NCBI GenBank assembly: GCA_025929745.1
Contig: JAICPQ010000049.1
Coordinates: 1 to 12,099 of the forward strand
Source of the DNA: Burkholderiales bacterium
GTDB lineage: Bacteria > Pseudomonadota > Gammaproteobacteria > Burkholderiales > SG8-39
Reading direction: 5' to 3'
DNA length: 12,099 nucleotides
Shown here: positions 1 through 6,340 of the stretch, one piece after another
How positions within the stretch are numbered: the first letter of the stretch is position 1
How the letters are laid out: every line of letters starts with the position of its first letter
Notes under the pieces: model-generated
What the model saw: the letters and a program-made list of their open reading frames with translations, nothing else
Told to the model about the DNA's origin: nothing
Databases searched by the model: none
Translations under genes and position numbers: made by a program

Positions 1-551
1 AGCGCCACGCCGATTGCGATGCCGATTGGCAGAAGCATCAGGCGGTACTTGGAGTATGCCTTGATGAGCGGGATGTCGCGCAGCGGGCCGTACAGCCAGC
101 CCGGCGGGTCCGCCTGGTGCACGGTTCCGCCCAGCCACCAGAGAAGCAGGTCGGCCATGATGATCGACAGCGCGATCGTCACCAGCGTCTGGCGCAGATC
201 CTCCCCCGGCATGAAGCGGAAGATGCTCACCTGCATGGCGAGGCCGACCAGCGCCGCGACCGCAAACCCGGCGGCGAGCGCCAGCACGAACCAGCCGGTG
301 TACGTCGCCACCAGGAAGCCGACATAGCCGCCGAGTAGATAAAGCGAGCCGTGCGCGAGGTTGACGTTGCGCATCAGGCCGAACACCAGCGTGAAGCCCG
401 CCGCGACGATGAAGTACAGCGAAGCGAGGGTGAGGCCGTTGAGGAACGTGATGACGAAGAGACGCGTGTTGTCCCACAGGCCCCACACCGCGAAAGTGGC
501 GAGCGGCAGCCCGACGAGCAGCGCCCAGAAGATGGTCCAGCCCCTCCTCAT
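1..551 (-). CDS. Branched-chain amino acid-type ABC transporter permease (LivH-like), C-terminus off the left edge
   Basis: Integral inner-membrane permease of the HAAT/LivH family, which with LivM-, LivG- and LivF-type partners and a periplasmic binding protein imports branched-chain amino acids or, in many soil proteobacteria, aromatic or amide compounds. The minus-strand reading frame is open from the ATG at 551 to the window edge, about 183 residues against roughly 290 for the family. It shows an extra N-terminal hydrophobic helix (residues about 7-24), then the family stretch FLNGLTLASLYFIVAAGFTL and the hallmark FGLMRNVNLAHGSLYLLGGY (about 59-78), followed by further hydrophobic helices. 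The start is chosen because its ATG overlaps the amidohydrolase stop as ATGA; a GAGGAG lies about 12-15 bases upstream inside that gene. Partners are presumably beyond the left edge. The family call is secure; the substrate is unknown, though the coupled hydrolases argue against plain amino acid uptake. Confidence 0.9.
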   Translation of the reverse strand, partial: MRRGWTIFWALLVGLPLATFAVWGLWDNTRLFVITFLNGLTLASLYFIVAAGFTLVFGLMRNVNLAHGSLYLLGGYVGFLVATYTGWFVLALAAGFAVAALVGLAMQVSIFRFMPGEDLRQTLVTIALSIIMADLLLWWLGGTVHQADPPGWLYGPLRDIPLIKAYSKYRLMLLPIGIAIGVA

Positions 552-1825
552 GCGACGAAGCGGCTCCTCTGCGAGCGGATCTCCGGGTGCTTGCAGAACT
601 CGCCGTCCTTCATGATCGCGAGCAGGCGGTTCTTGTCCTGCAGGACGCTGATGTTCGAGAGCGGGTCGCCGTCGACGAGGAGGAGATCGGCGAGCCAGCC
701 CTCGCGGATTTCGCCGAGATCCTTGTGCATCATCATCTGCCCGCCCCAGCGCGTCGCCGAGATGATGGTCTCCATCGGCGTCATGCCGAGGTACTTGACG
801 AAGTACTCGAGGTCCTTCGCGTTCTCGCCGTGCGGCGCCCAGGCGAAGCCGTAGTCGCCGCCAGGCAGCACGCGGATGCCGCGCTTCAGCATCGCCTTCA
901 TGCTCTTGCACGCGGCCTCGAGCTCGAGCTCGTAGCCCATCTTTTTGGCGATGGCGTTGCTCACGCCGACCACTTCGCCTTCGTAGAGGAGGCGAATGAT
1001 CACCGAAAGGCCGGGCGCGACAAAGATCTCGTTCTTCTTCGCCTCCAGCATGTCGAGCGCCTCTTCGTCGGCGAAGCTCGCGTGGTAGATGATGTCGAAG
1101 CCGTGGCGCATCGCCTGCTTCACCGACTCCGACGAGCGCGCGTGGCAGGAGAGCCGCTTGCCGCGCACCTTCGTTTCGCGCGCCGCGACCGCGACCTCCT
1201 CGTCGCTCATCCAGGTCGTCTTCGCGTCGGCGCCGGGCACGAGGTTGTCGCCGGAGAGGTTCAGCTTCACGGAGTCGACGCCGTACTTGAGGAACATGCG
1301 CACCGCGCGCAGCATCTCGTCGCGGCCGTTCACGATGCAGCCGAACGACATCTCCGGAAACGGCAGGTGCGGAAGCAGGTCGTCGCCGAGCGAGCCGCTC
1401 ACGGTGATCTCCTGGCTCGCGGCCAGGTAACGCGGACCGGGGATCTGACCGGAATTGATGGCGTCGCGGATCACGCAGTCGAGCCGCGGCTTGGGCGTTG
1501 CCGCGCCGACGCACGAGGTCCAGCCGTGCTCGAGATACTGCTTCGCGACCTGCGCGGCCCACAGCGTGTGCTCCTCGTGCGGCAGCTTCTGGATCGCGTC
1601 GAGCGTCTTCGAGTTCGTCCAGCCGAAGTGCGTGTGCGCCTCGCACATGCCCGGCATGAGCGTCGCCCCGGCTGCGTCGATGACGGTAACCCCGGCGACG
1701 GGCACGCTGCGCCCGCCGCGCGCTACGCGGGCGATGCGGTTCCCCTGGATGAGCACCTCGCCCGGGTAGGGCTGCGTCCCGGTCGCGTCCAGGATGCGCA
1801 CATTAGTGAAGAGCACGTTCGCCAT
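548..1825 (-). CDS. Metal-dependent amidohydrolase (imidazolonepropionase / Xaa-Pro dipeptidase-like)
   Basis: A 425-residue cytoplasmic amidohydrolase-superfamily enzyme, expected to hydrolyse an amide, cyclic amide or peptide-like bond with one or two bound metal ions. Visible ligands are HTH at 64-66 after the PGMCEAHTHF motif, Lys187 in SVKLNLSG (the position of the bridging, often carboxylated lysine), His228 in CHAR, His248 in YHAS and Asp324 in PGGDYGF. The C-terminal part (about 350-415) rebuilds the beta-sandwich typical of the family, with GEIREGWLADLLLVDGDPL. No signal peptide is seen. The ATG at 1825 is preceded by GGAGA at good spacing, 9 bp after the alpha/beta hydrolase stop, and the stop overlaps the LivH-like start as ATGA, so the three genes form one operon. 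Metal-dependent hydrolases beside HAAT permeases usually act on the imported compound; that link is inference. The exact substrate cannot be read from the sequence. Confidence 0.9.
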   Translation of the reverse strand: MANVLFTNVRILDATGTQPYPGEVLIQGNRIARVARGGRSVPVAGVTVIDAAGATLMPGMCEAHTHFGWTNSKTLDAIQKLPHEEHTLWAAQVAKQYLEHGWTSCVGAATPKPRLDCVIRDAINSGQIPGPRYLAASQEITVSGSLGDDLLPHLPFPEMSFGCIVNGRDEMLRAVRMFLKYGVDSVKLNLSGDNLVPGADAKTTWMSDEEVAVAARETKVRGKRLSCHARSSESVKQAMRHGFDIIYHASFADEEALDMLEAKKNEIFVAPGLSVIIRLLYEGEVVGVSNAIAKKMGYELELEAACKSMKAMLKRGIRVLPGGDYGFAWAPHGENAKDLEYFVKYLGMTPMETIISATRWGGQMMMHKDLGEIREGWLADLLLVDGDPLSNISVLQDKNRLLAIMKDGEFCKHPEIRSQRSRFVA

Positions 1826-1834
1826 GGCTGTCTC

Positions 1835-2614
1835 CTAGGTGAAAGCAAATCGGGCTCTGACCCCGATTTCGCAGAACTGCTTTAAGAGCTGGACGCATTC
1901 GGCGGGCTTCTCGACCGGTGTCCAGTGACCGCAGCCGCGCAGGACCTCGACGCGGCTGCCGGAAATCTTCTGCGCCATCATGCGTACCGACTGCGGCGGC
2001 GAGACGGCATCTTCTTCGCCGGTGACGAGCAGCGTCGAGCAGGCAATCCGAGCGGTGTCGGCCGGCTGCATTTCGGCGAGCGCCTCGCAGCTTTGCGCGT
2101 AGCCCTCGGGATCCTGCGCCATCAGCGATTCGCGCACGAAGGCGATGGCGACCGGGTTTTTTGCCCTCGTTTCCGACGAGAGGCTCGCCTGGATGAGCGC
2201 ATCGGCGATGCCGCCCATCCCTTCGCGCCTCGCCCTTTCGGCGCGAGCTCTGATATTCGGTCTTGCCGCATCGGGCGGCGCGAGCAGCGGGCCGAAGAGC
2301 GCGAGGCTTTTCACCCGGTCGGGCTCCGCGGCGGCGAAATGCTGCGCGACGATCGTGCCCATCGAGTGCGCGACGACGTGCGCCTTGCCCAAGCCGGAGA
2401 ACGCCTGCCGCACGGCGTCCAGGAATGTTTGGAGCGAAAGAGGACCATCAAACCGGCGCGAGCGCCCCGACCCGGGAAGGTCGAGGCGCACGCGCTTATG
2501 GCGCGCAAATGCGGATACAAGCGGCGTGAACGTATTGGTGCTGCCGCCGAGGCCGTGGATCATGACCACGGGCTCGCCGTCGCCTTCCGCCTCCAGCCAC
2601 AGCCGCGCCGCCAT
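1835..2614 (-). CDS. Alpha/beta-fold hydrolase (3-oxoadipate enol-lactonase / ester hydrolase-like)
   Basis: A 259-residue cytoplasmic alpha/beta hydrolase. The oxyanion-hole motif HGLGGS is at 20-25, the nucleophile elbow is AHSMG with Ser84, the acid is Asp202 in GEEDAVSP and the base is His230 in GCGHW, so the catalytic triad is intact. The cap region (about 115-185) is helical and charged. Closest in style to PcaD-like enol-lactonases and carboxylesterases that open lactones or esters in aromatic degradation, but the family is too broad to name a substrate. An in-frame TTG at 2635 could add seven residues, but those codons encode the Shine-Dalgarno sequence itself; the ATG at 2614 with GGAGGAGG just upstream is clearly better. 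First gene of the operon with the amidohydrolase and permease, and divergent from the TetR-type regulator, which probably controls it through the palindrome at 2638-2653. Confidence 0.88.
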   Translation of the reverse strand: MAARLWLEAEGDGEPVVMIHGLGGSTNTFTPLVSAFARHKRVRLDLPGSGRSRRFDGPLSLQTFLDAVRQAFSGLGKAHVVAHSMGTIVAQHFAAAEPDRVKSLALFGPLLAPPDAARPNIRARAERARREGMGGIADALIQASLSSETRAKNPVAIAFVRESLMAQDPEGYAQSCEALAEMQPADTARIACSTLLVTGEEDAVSPPQSVRMMAQKISGSRVEVLRGCGHWTPVEKPAECVQLLKQFCEIGVRARFAFT

Positions 2615-2617
2615 CCC

Positions 2618-2625
2618 CCTCCTCC
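2618..2625 (-). promoter_or_regulatory. Ribosome binding site deciding the hydrolase start
   Basis: On the minus strand this reads GGAGGAGG, with its core GGAGG ending six bases before the ATG at 2614. It is one of the strongest Shine-Dalgarno sequences in the window and rules out the longer TTG-initiated reading, in which these bases would be coding. Confidence 0.8.
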
Positions 2626-2637
2626 AAGGGCGCAAAA

Positions 2638-2653
2638 TGAGACGCTCGTCTCA
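2638..2653. promoter_or_regulatory. Perfect 16-bp palindrome, probable TetR-type operator
   Basis: The sequence TGAGACG-CT-CGTCTCA is a perfect inverted repeat with 7-bp arms and a 2-bp spacer. It lies in the 64-bp divergent region between the hydrolase start (2614) and the tetR-type start (2679), so a dimer bound here could repress both directions. A further lone half-like GAGAC occurs at about 2665-2669. Size, symmetry and position fit TetR-family operators; that the neighbouring regulator binds it is inference. Confidence 0.65.
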
Positions 2654-2678
2654 AATCGCTGTGCGAGACTAACCGCGC

Positions 2679-3308
2679 GTGAAGAAAAGCGCCACCGCTT
2701 TCTATGCTGTACCCGACCTCGGCAAAGGCCACCGCGGCCGCGAGTTCCGGCGCCTGCTCGACGAAGCGGTGCATCTTGTGCGGCGCGGAAGAATTCCGTC
2801 GGTTGCGGAAGTGGCTCAAAGCGCAGGGGTTTCCCGTGCGACGGCTTATCGGTACTTCCCTTCACGCTCGAAGCTGGTGAGCGCCGTGATTGCAGAGGCG
2901 CTAGCGCCCGTGCGCCGGGCGGTACCGCAGGAAGGCGACGCCAAGGCCCGACTGCACGAGCTCGTCGACCGCACCTATTCCCGCTTCCACGAATACGAGC
3001 CGCACATGCGCGCTGCCTTGCAGCTTGCGCTCGAGCACCAGTCGCTCGAGGCGGCGGGTCTCCTGGAAGAGGAGCCCTTTCGTCGCGGCCAGCGCACCGA
3101 GATCCTCGCCACCACCATCGCGCCGCTGAAGAAGAAACTGCCGAAGAAGACCTACGACCGCCTGCTGCGCGCGCTCGCTGTGGTCTATGGCATAGAGCCG
3201 ATGATCATCCTGAAGGACATCTGCCGTGCGAGCGATCGCGAAACCGAGGCGATCGTGCGCTGGATGATGGACGCGCTGGTCGACGCGGCGCTCCGCGATA
3301 CGCGCTAG
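2679..3308 (+). CDS. TetR/AcrR-family transcriptional regulator
   Basis: A 209-residue one-component repressor type. The N-terminal helix-turn-helix is at about 41-60, SVAEVAQSAGVSRATAYRYF, followed by PSRSKLVSAV, the standard end of the TetR_N domain. The rest (about 75-209) is helical and would hold the ligand pocket and dimer interface; ligand unknown. The GTG at 2679 is the first start after an in-frame TAA at 2670-2672 and has no recognisable Shine-Dalgarno sequence, so translation may be leaderless or inefficient. The roughly 20 residues before the domain carry several Lys/Arg. The gene is divergent from the hydrolase/amidohydrolase/permease operon with a perfect palindrome between, which points to that operon as the target. 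Its stop codon overlaps the stop of the converging EmrA-like gene at the palindromic CTAG, leaving no room for a terminator. Confidence 0.88.
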   Translation: MKKSATAFYAVPDLGKGHRGREFRRLLDEAVHLVRRGRIPSVAEVAQSAGVSRATAYRYFPSRSKLVSAVIAEALAPVRRAVPQEGDAKARLHELVDRTYSRFHEYEPHMRAALQLALEHQSLEAAGLLEEEPFRRGQRTEILATTIAPLKKKLPKKTYDRLLRALAVVYGIEPMIILKDICRASDRETEAIVRWMMDALVDAALRDTR

Positions 3309-4321
3309 CGCAATGCGGAGAGCGTGCGCACGTGGCCCGTGTCGACGCGTGCCGTGACGGTCATGCCGGCCCTGAGCGGCGTGTGTCCGTCGGGCGGCGC
3401 ATCGAGGTGGATGAGCACCGGCACGCGCTGCACCACCTTCACCCAGTTGCCGCTTGAATTCTGTGCCGGAAGGATGGCGAACTCGGCCTTGGTGGCGGGC
3501 GCGATCGTGCTGACGCGGCCGTGCCACTTTGCCTTCGGATAGGCGTCGGCGACCACCGTGACTTCCTGACCCTCGCGCATGTGCGTGAGCTGGGTTTCCT
3601 TGAAGTTCGCCTCGATCCACATCGGCCGCGACTCGATCAGGCTGAACACCGGCACGCCGCGCTCCACGCGCTCGCCGACCTGCAGGCGCATATTGCTGAC
3701 GATGCCGGCGGCCGGAGCGACGACACGCACGCGCGCAAGCTCATCTCGCCCGGCATCGCGCGCCGCCCGCGCCGCAAGGAAGCTGGGGTGCGCCTCCGGC
3801 GGGCGTTTCAAGTCGCCGCCAAGCGCGGCGAGCACGCGCGCTGCCTTCTCGTGCGCGCTTTCCAGCCGCCGGCGCGCGGCTTCGAGATTGTGGCGCGCCT
3901 CGTCGTAGCTCGCCTCGAGGCCCATGCCACGCTCCTTGAGTTTCTGCTGCCGCTCGAGCTGGCGCGCGAGAAAGCCGATGCGCTCCTGCGCCTCGGCGGC
4001 GTCGGCGAGCGCGACGCGGTGCTCGGCGCGCAGGCCCTCGAGCGTGGTGCGCACCACCGCCATCTCGGCCTCGGCGCGCGCCACGGCCAGCTCGAACGGC
4101 ACCGGATCGATGCGAAAGAGGAGCGCGCCGGCCGCGACCGGCTCGTTGTCGCGCACGCGGACGTCGACCACGCGCCCGGACACGTCCGCGCTTACGGCGA
4201 TCATGTGCGCCTTGACGTAAGCGTTCTCGGTCTCCTCGTAACGCCCGCCCTGCAGCCAGAGGGCCACGCCCACGGCCACCGCGACGGTGGGCACACCCAC
4301 GAGGAGGAAGAAGCGTTTCAC
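3305..4321 (-). CDS. emrA: HlyD/EmrA-like membrane fusion (periplasmic adaptor) protein
   Basis: A 338-residue adaptor anchored in the inner membrane by one N-terminal helix (about 4-24), projecting into the periplasm to link a DHA2 transporter to an outer-membrane channel. The EmrA signature TENAYVKAHMIAVSADVSGR is at 31-50, followed by the first half of the lipoyl domain (VVDVRVRDNEPVAAGALLFRIDP), a long charged coiled-coil hairpin (about 78-198), the second lipoyl half (VRVVAPAAGIVSNMRLQVGE) and the beta-barrel region with MWIEANFKETQL and RAGMTVTARVDT near the end. A much longer open frame exists upstream, but it runs through the MarR gene; the real start is the GTG at 4321, overlapping the MarR stop as GTGA. 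Cotranscribed with the repressor, while its presumed partner EmrB is encoded divergently. No outer-membrane channel gene is in the window. Confidence 0.9.
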   Translation of the reverse strand: MKRFFLLVGVPTVAVAVGVALWLQGGRYEETENAYVKAHMIAVSADVSGRVVDVRVRDNEPVAAGALLFRIDPVPFELAVARAEAEMAVVRTTLEGLRAEHRVALADAAEAQERIGFLARQLERQQKLKERGMGLEASYDEARHNLEAARRRLESAHEKAARVLAALGGDLKRPPEAHPSFLAARAARDAGRDELARVRVVAPAAGIVSNMRLQVGERVERGVPVFSLIESRPMWIEANFKETQLTHMREGQEVTVVADAYPKAKWHGRVSTIAPATKAEFAILPAQNSSGNWVKVVQRVPVLIHLDAPPDGHTPLRAGMTVTARVDTGHVRTLSALR

Positions 4322-4755
4322 TTGAGCCCCGAAAGGTTCGACTTGATGGCGAGCAGCGTGTCGACGAACTGCTCGCGCTGCCTGGCGCTCAGCCCGGCGA
4401 GCGCGTCGCGCCGCAGGCCGAAGGCCTGCTGGCGCAGCTTGCGCATCGCCGGCTCGGCCGCGGCGGTGAGGTGCACGCGCCAGGCACGCCGGTCGCGCGC
4501 ATCGTGCTCGCGCCGCACCCACCGCTTCGCCTCCAGCCGGTCGAGCAGGCGCCCGAGCGTGGCGCGCTCGATCTCGAGGATCGCGGCGAGTTCCGACTGC
4601 GTCACGCCGGGATGCCGGAAGATGTGGTTCAGCACCCACCACTGCGAGCGCGTCAGGCCGAGCTTGCGCACGCGCCGGTCGTAGACGGTGCGCATCAGGC
4701 GCGCCACGTCGTTCACCAGATAGCCGAAGTTGCGCGACAGGTCCTCGCGGATCAC
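4318..4755 (-). CDS. MarR/EmrR-family transcriptional repressor
   Basis: A 145-residue winged-helix regulator. N-terminal dimerisation helices include FGYLVNDVARLMRTVYDRRV (10-29). They are followed by LTRSQWWVLNHI, the recognition region VTQSELAAILEIERATLGRLL (51-71, with the pattern typical of EmrR-like MarR proteins), and the wing at 83-97 with DARDRRAWRVHLT. C-terminal helices complete the dimer interface. The GTG at 4755 is used; an in-frame TAG lies a few codons upstream, and no strong Shine-Dalgarno sequence is visible. The gene is coupled to the EmrA-like gene by a GTGA overlap and is divergent from the EmrB-like gene with 28 bp between. Family knowledge says such repressors release DNA on binding hydrophobic or phenolic ligands; that it autoregulates this efflux locus is inference from layout. 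Confidence 0.9.
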   Translation of the reverse strand: MIREDLSRNFGYLVNDVARLMRTVYDRRVRKLGLTRSQWWVLNHIFRHPGVTQSELAAILEIERATLGRLLDRLEAKRWVRREHDARDRRAWRVHLTAAAEPAMRKLRQQAFGLRRDALAGLSARQREQFVDTLLAIKSNLSGLK

Positions 4756-4765
4756 CGAGGCCAGT

Positions 4766-4785
4766 TTAGTTGCCTAGATTACAAT
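4766..4785. promoter_or_regulatory. Candidate MarR operator between the repressor and efflux transporter genes
   Basis: The 28-bp divergent gap contains TTAGTTGCCTAGATTACAAT, an imperfect inverted repeat centred on CTAG at 4774-4777. The left arm TAGTTGCC resembles the half-sites often found for MarR-family proteins; the right arm matches only in part. Its right end overlaps the EmrB start codon, so binding could block both directions. No convincing -35/-10 pair was found in so short a space; promoter elements may lie inside the coding ends. Confidence 0.4.
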
Positions 4786-6271
4786 GAGCAAGGCAATGAA
4801 TCCCCACCCGGCCTGGGTGCTCGCCACCTGCACGGCGGTCACGTTCCTCTACTCCATGAGCCTGACCGCAGTGAACGTGTCGCTGCCGCAGATTCAGGGC
4901 GCACTTTCCGCCACGCCGGACCAGATCGCCTGGGTTGTTACCTCAAATCTGGTGGCCACGGCGGTGATGACACCGCTCACCGGCTGGCTCGCGGCGCGCT
5001 TGGGCGCGCGTCATCTCTGCTTCGCATGCGTGGGGACCTTCGCGGCCGCCTCCGCCGCATCGGGACTGGCCGGCTCGATCGAGACGCTGGTGTTCTGGCG
5101 CGCGGTGCAGGGCGCCGCGGGCGCGCCGCTCGTGCCGCTCTCGCAGGCGATCGTGCTGGCGAGCTATCCACGCGAGCGTCACGGTGCGGTGATTTCGATC
5201 TTCGGTGTCGGCTCGGTCCTCGGCCCGGTGGTCGGACCGGTGCTGGGCGGCGCGCTCGCTGAAGCTTACGACTGGCGCGCGGTGTTCTACATGATGGTGC
5301 CGTTCGCAGTCGCCGCGCTCGCCGCTTGTTGGATGTTCATCCACGACCGCGAGACGCCCCAACCGATCCGCCTCGACTGGACCGGCTTTCTCATGCTGTC
5401 GGCGGCGCTCGCCGGGCTGCAGCTCATGCTCGATCGCGGCGAGCGCGCCGGATGGTTCTCATCGGTCGAGATCGTCGCCTGGGCGGCGCTGGCCGCGCTT
5501 GGGCTGTACCTCTTTATCGTGCACACGCTCACGTCCGCACGACCGTTCCTCGACCCGCACCTGCTGCGCGAGCGCAATTTCGCGCTCGGTCTCGTTCTCA
5601 TTTTCGTCTTCGGGATGCTCAACTTCACGCCAATGACCATCCTTCCGCCGATGCTGGAGGGCATCGCGGGCTACCCCGATTCCGTCATCGGCTGGGTGCT
5701 CGGCGCGCGCGGGTTGGGCACCATGGTGGGCTTCGGGCTCATGATCTACGCCAGCCGTTTCGACCCGCGCTGGATGATCGGCCTGGGCTTTCTGCTGCAG
5801 GCGCTCGCCGGCTGGGAGCTCTCGGAGCTCGACCCGGGCTTCGGCGTGCACGACGTGTTCTGGCCAATGGCGCTACAGGGACTGGGCGTGGGGCTCCTCT
5901 GGGTGCCCATCACGATGGTCGCGTTCTCCAGGCTCGAAGGCGAGCGTCTGGCCGAGGGCACGGCGGTCTACCACATGCTGCGCAACATCGGCAGCAGCGT
6001 GCACATCTCCCTCAGCACCGTGCTGGTCGTGCACATGACGCAGATGAGCCACGGCGAGCTCTCACCGAACATCTCACGCTACAACGAGTCGCTCTCGCTT
6101 CCGTGGGTGCGCGGGCCGCTCGACCTCGGCGACCCGCAGAGCCTGGCGGCGATCCAGGCCGAAGTGGCGCGCCAAGCGTCCATGATCGGCTACCTCGACT
6201 CGTTCTGGGCGTTCTCCGCCACGGCCCTGGTGGTGCTGCCGCTGATTCTGCTGGTACGCTGGAAGCGCTAG
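4784..6271 (+). CDS. emrB: EmrB-like drug efflux MFS transporter of the DHA2 family
   Basis: A 495-residue inner-membrane drug:proton antiporter type with about 14 hydrophobic helices, near the usual 500-residue length. Recognisable parts: helix 1 (about 11-33) ending VNVSLPQIQGAL; the loop 2-3 motif GWLAARLGARHL; RAVQGAAGAPLVPLSQAIVL (about 105-124); and the antiporter motif C, GVGSVLGPVVGPVLGGALAE, then YDWRAVFYMMVP. The DHA2-typical large loop near the C-terminus (about 415-460) precedes the last helix. The helix-1 position where relatives have Asp (as in LDSTIANVAIP of E. coli EmrB, from memory) is Ser26 here. The start is the ATG at 4784 with no clear Shine-Dalgarno sequence; a second ATG at 4796 is possible. 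It pairs with the EmrA-like protein encoded divergently; substrate unknown. The 69-bp stretch after it shows no terminator. Confidence 0.9.
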   Translation: MSKAMNPHPAWVLATCTAVTFLYSMSLTAVNVSLPQIQGALSATPDQIAWVVTSNLVATAVMTPLTGWLAARLGARHLCFACVGTFAAASAASGLAGSIETLVFWRAVQGAAGAPLVPLSQAIVLASYPRERHGAVISIFGVGSVLGPVVGPVLGGALAEAYDWRAVFYMMVPFAVAALAACWMFIHDRETPQPIRLDWTGFLMLSAALAGLQLMLDRGERAGWFSSVEIVAWAALAALGLYLFIVHTLTSARPFLDPHLLRERNFALGLVLIFVFGMLNFTPMTILPPMLEGIAGYPDSVIGWVLGARGLGTMVGFGLMIYASRFDPRWMIGLGFLLQALAGWELSELDPGFGVHDVFWPMALQGLGVGLLWVPITMVAFSRLEGERLAEGTAVYHMLRNIGSSVHISLSTVLVVHMTQMSHGELSPNISRYNESLSLPWVRGPLDLGDPQSLAAIQAEVARQASMIGYLDSFWAFSATALVVLPLILLVRWKR

Positions 6272-6340
6272 CGGTTCCGACTGGACACAAAAACCCAGGG
6301 ATCTTGGTCGAGGCCGCGCTGCGGCAGGCAAAATAGCGCC

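Noticed and set aside
587..1885. Long plus-strand open frame (432 codons) opposite the amidohydrolase
   Set aside because: Its translation is Arg/Ala/His/Asp-rich without any domain, while the opposite strand has full amidohydrolase motifs. Such frames are a by-product of GC-rich third positions.
1925..3457. Plus-strand open frame of 510 codons spanning the hydrolase, tetR and part of the EmrA-like gene
   Set aside because: It crosses three well-supported genes on both strands, is strongly Arg/Ala/Pro-biased and shows no recognisable domain.
4322..4642. N-terminal extension of the EmrA-like protein to 445 residues
   Set aside because: These codons lie within the MarR gene in another frame; the GTG at 4321, overlapping the MarR stop, places the membrane anchor at the N-terminus as the family requires.
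3521..4684. Plus-strand open frame opposite the EmrA-like and MarR genes
   Set aside because: The minus strand carries clear adaptor and winged-helix motifs; this frame is their shadow.
5326..6336. Second plus-strand frame inside the EmrB-like gene
   Set aside because: It is Arg/His/Ala-rich without hydrophobic segments, whereas the transporter frame has continuous membrane helices.
6272..6340. Possible promoter before the substrate-binding protein gene (TTGGTC with CAAAAT)
   Set aside because: The spacer is 19 bases and both boxes are poor; not enough to call.
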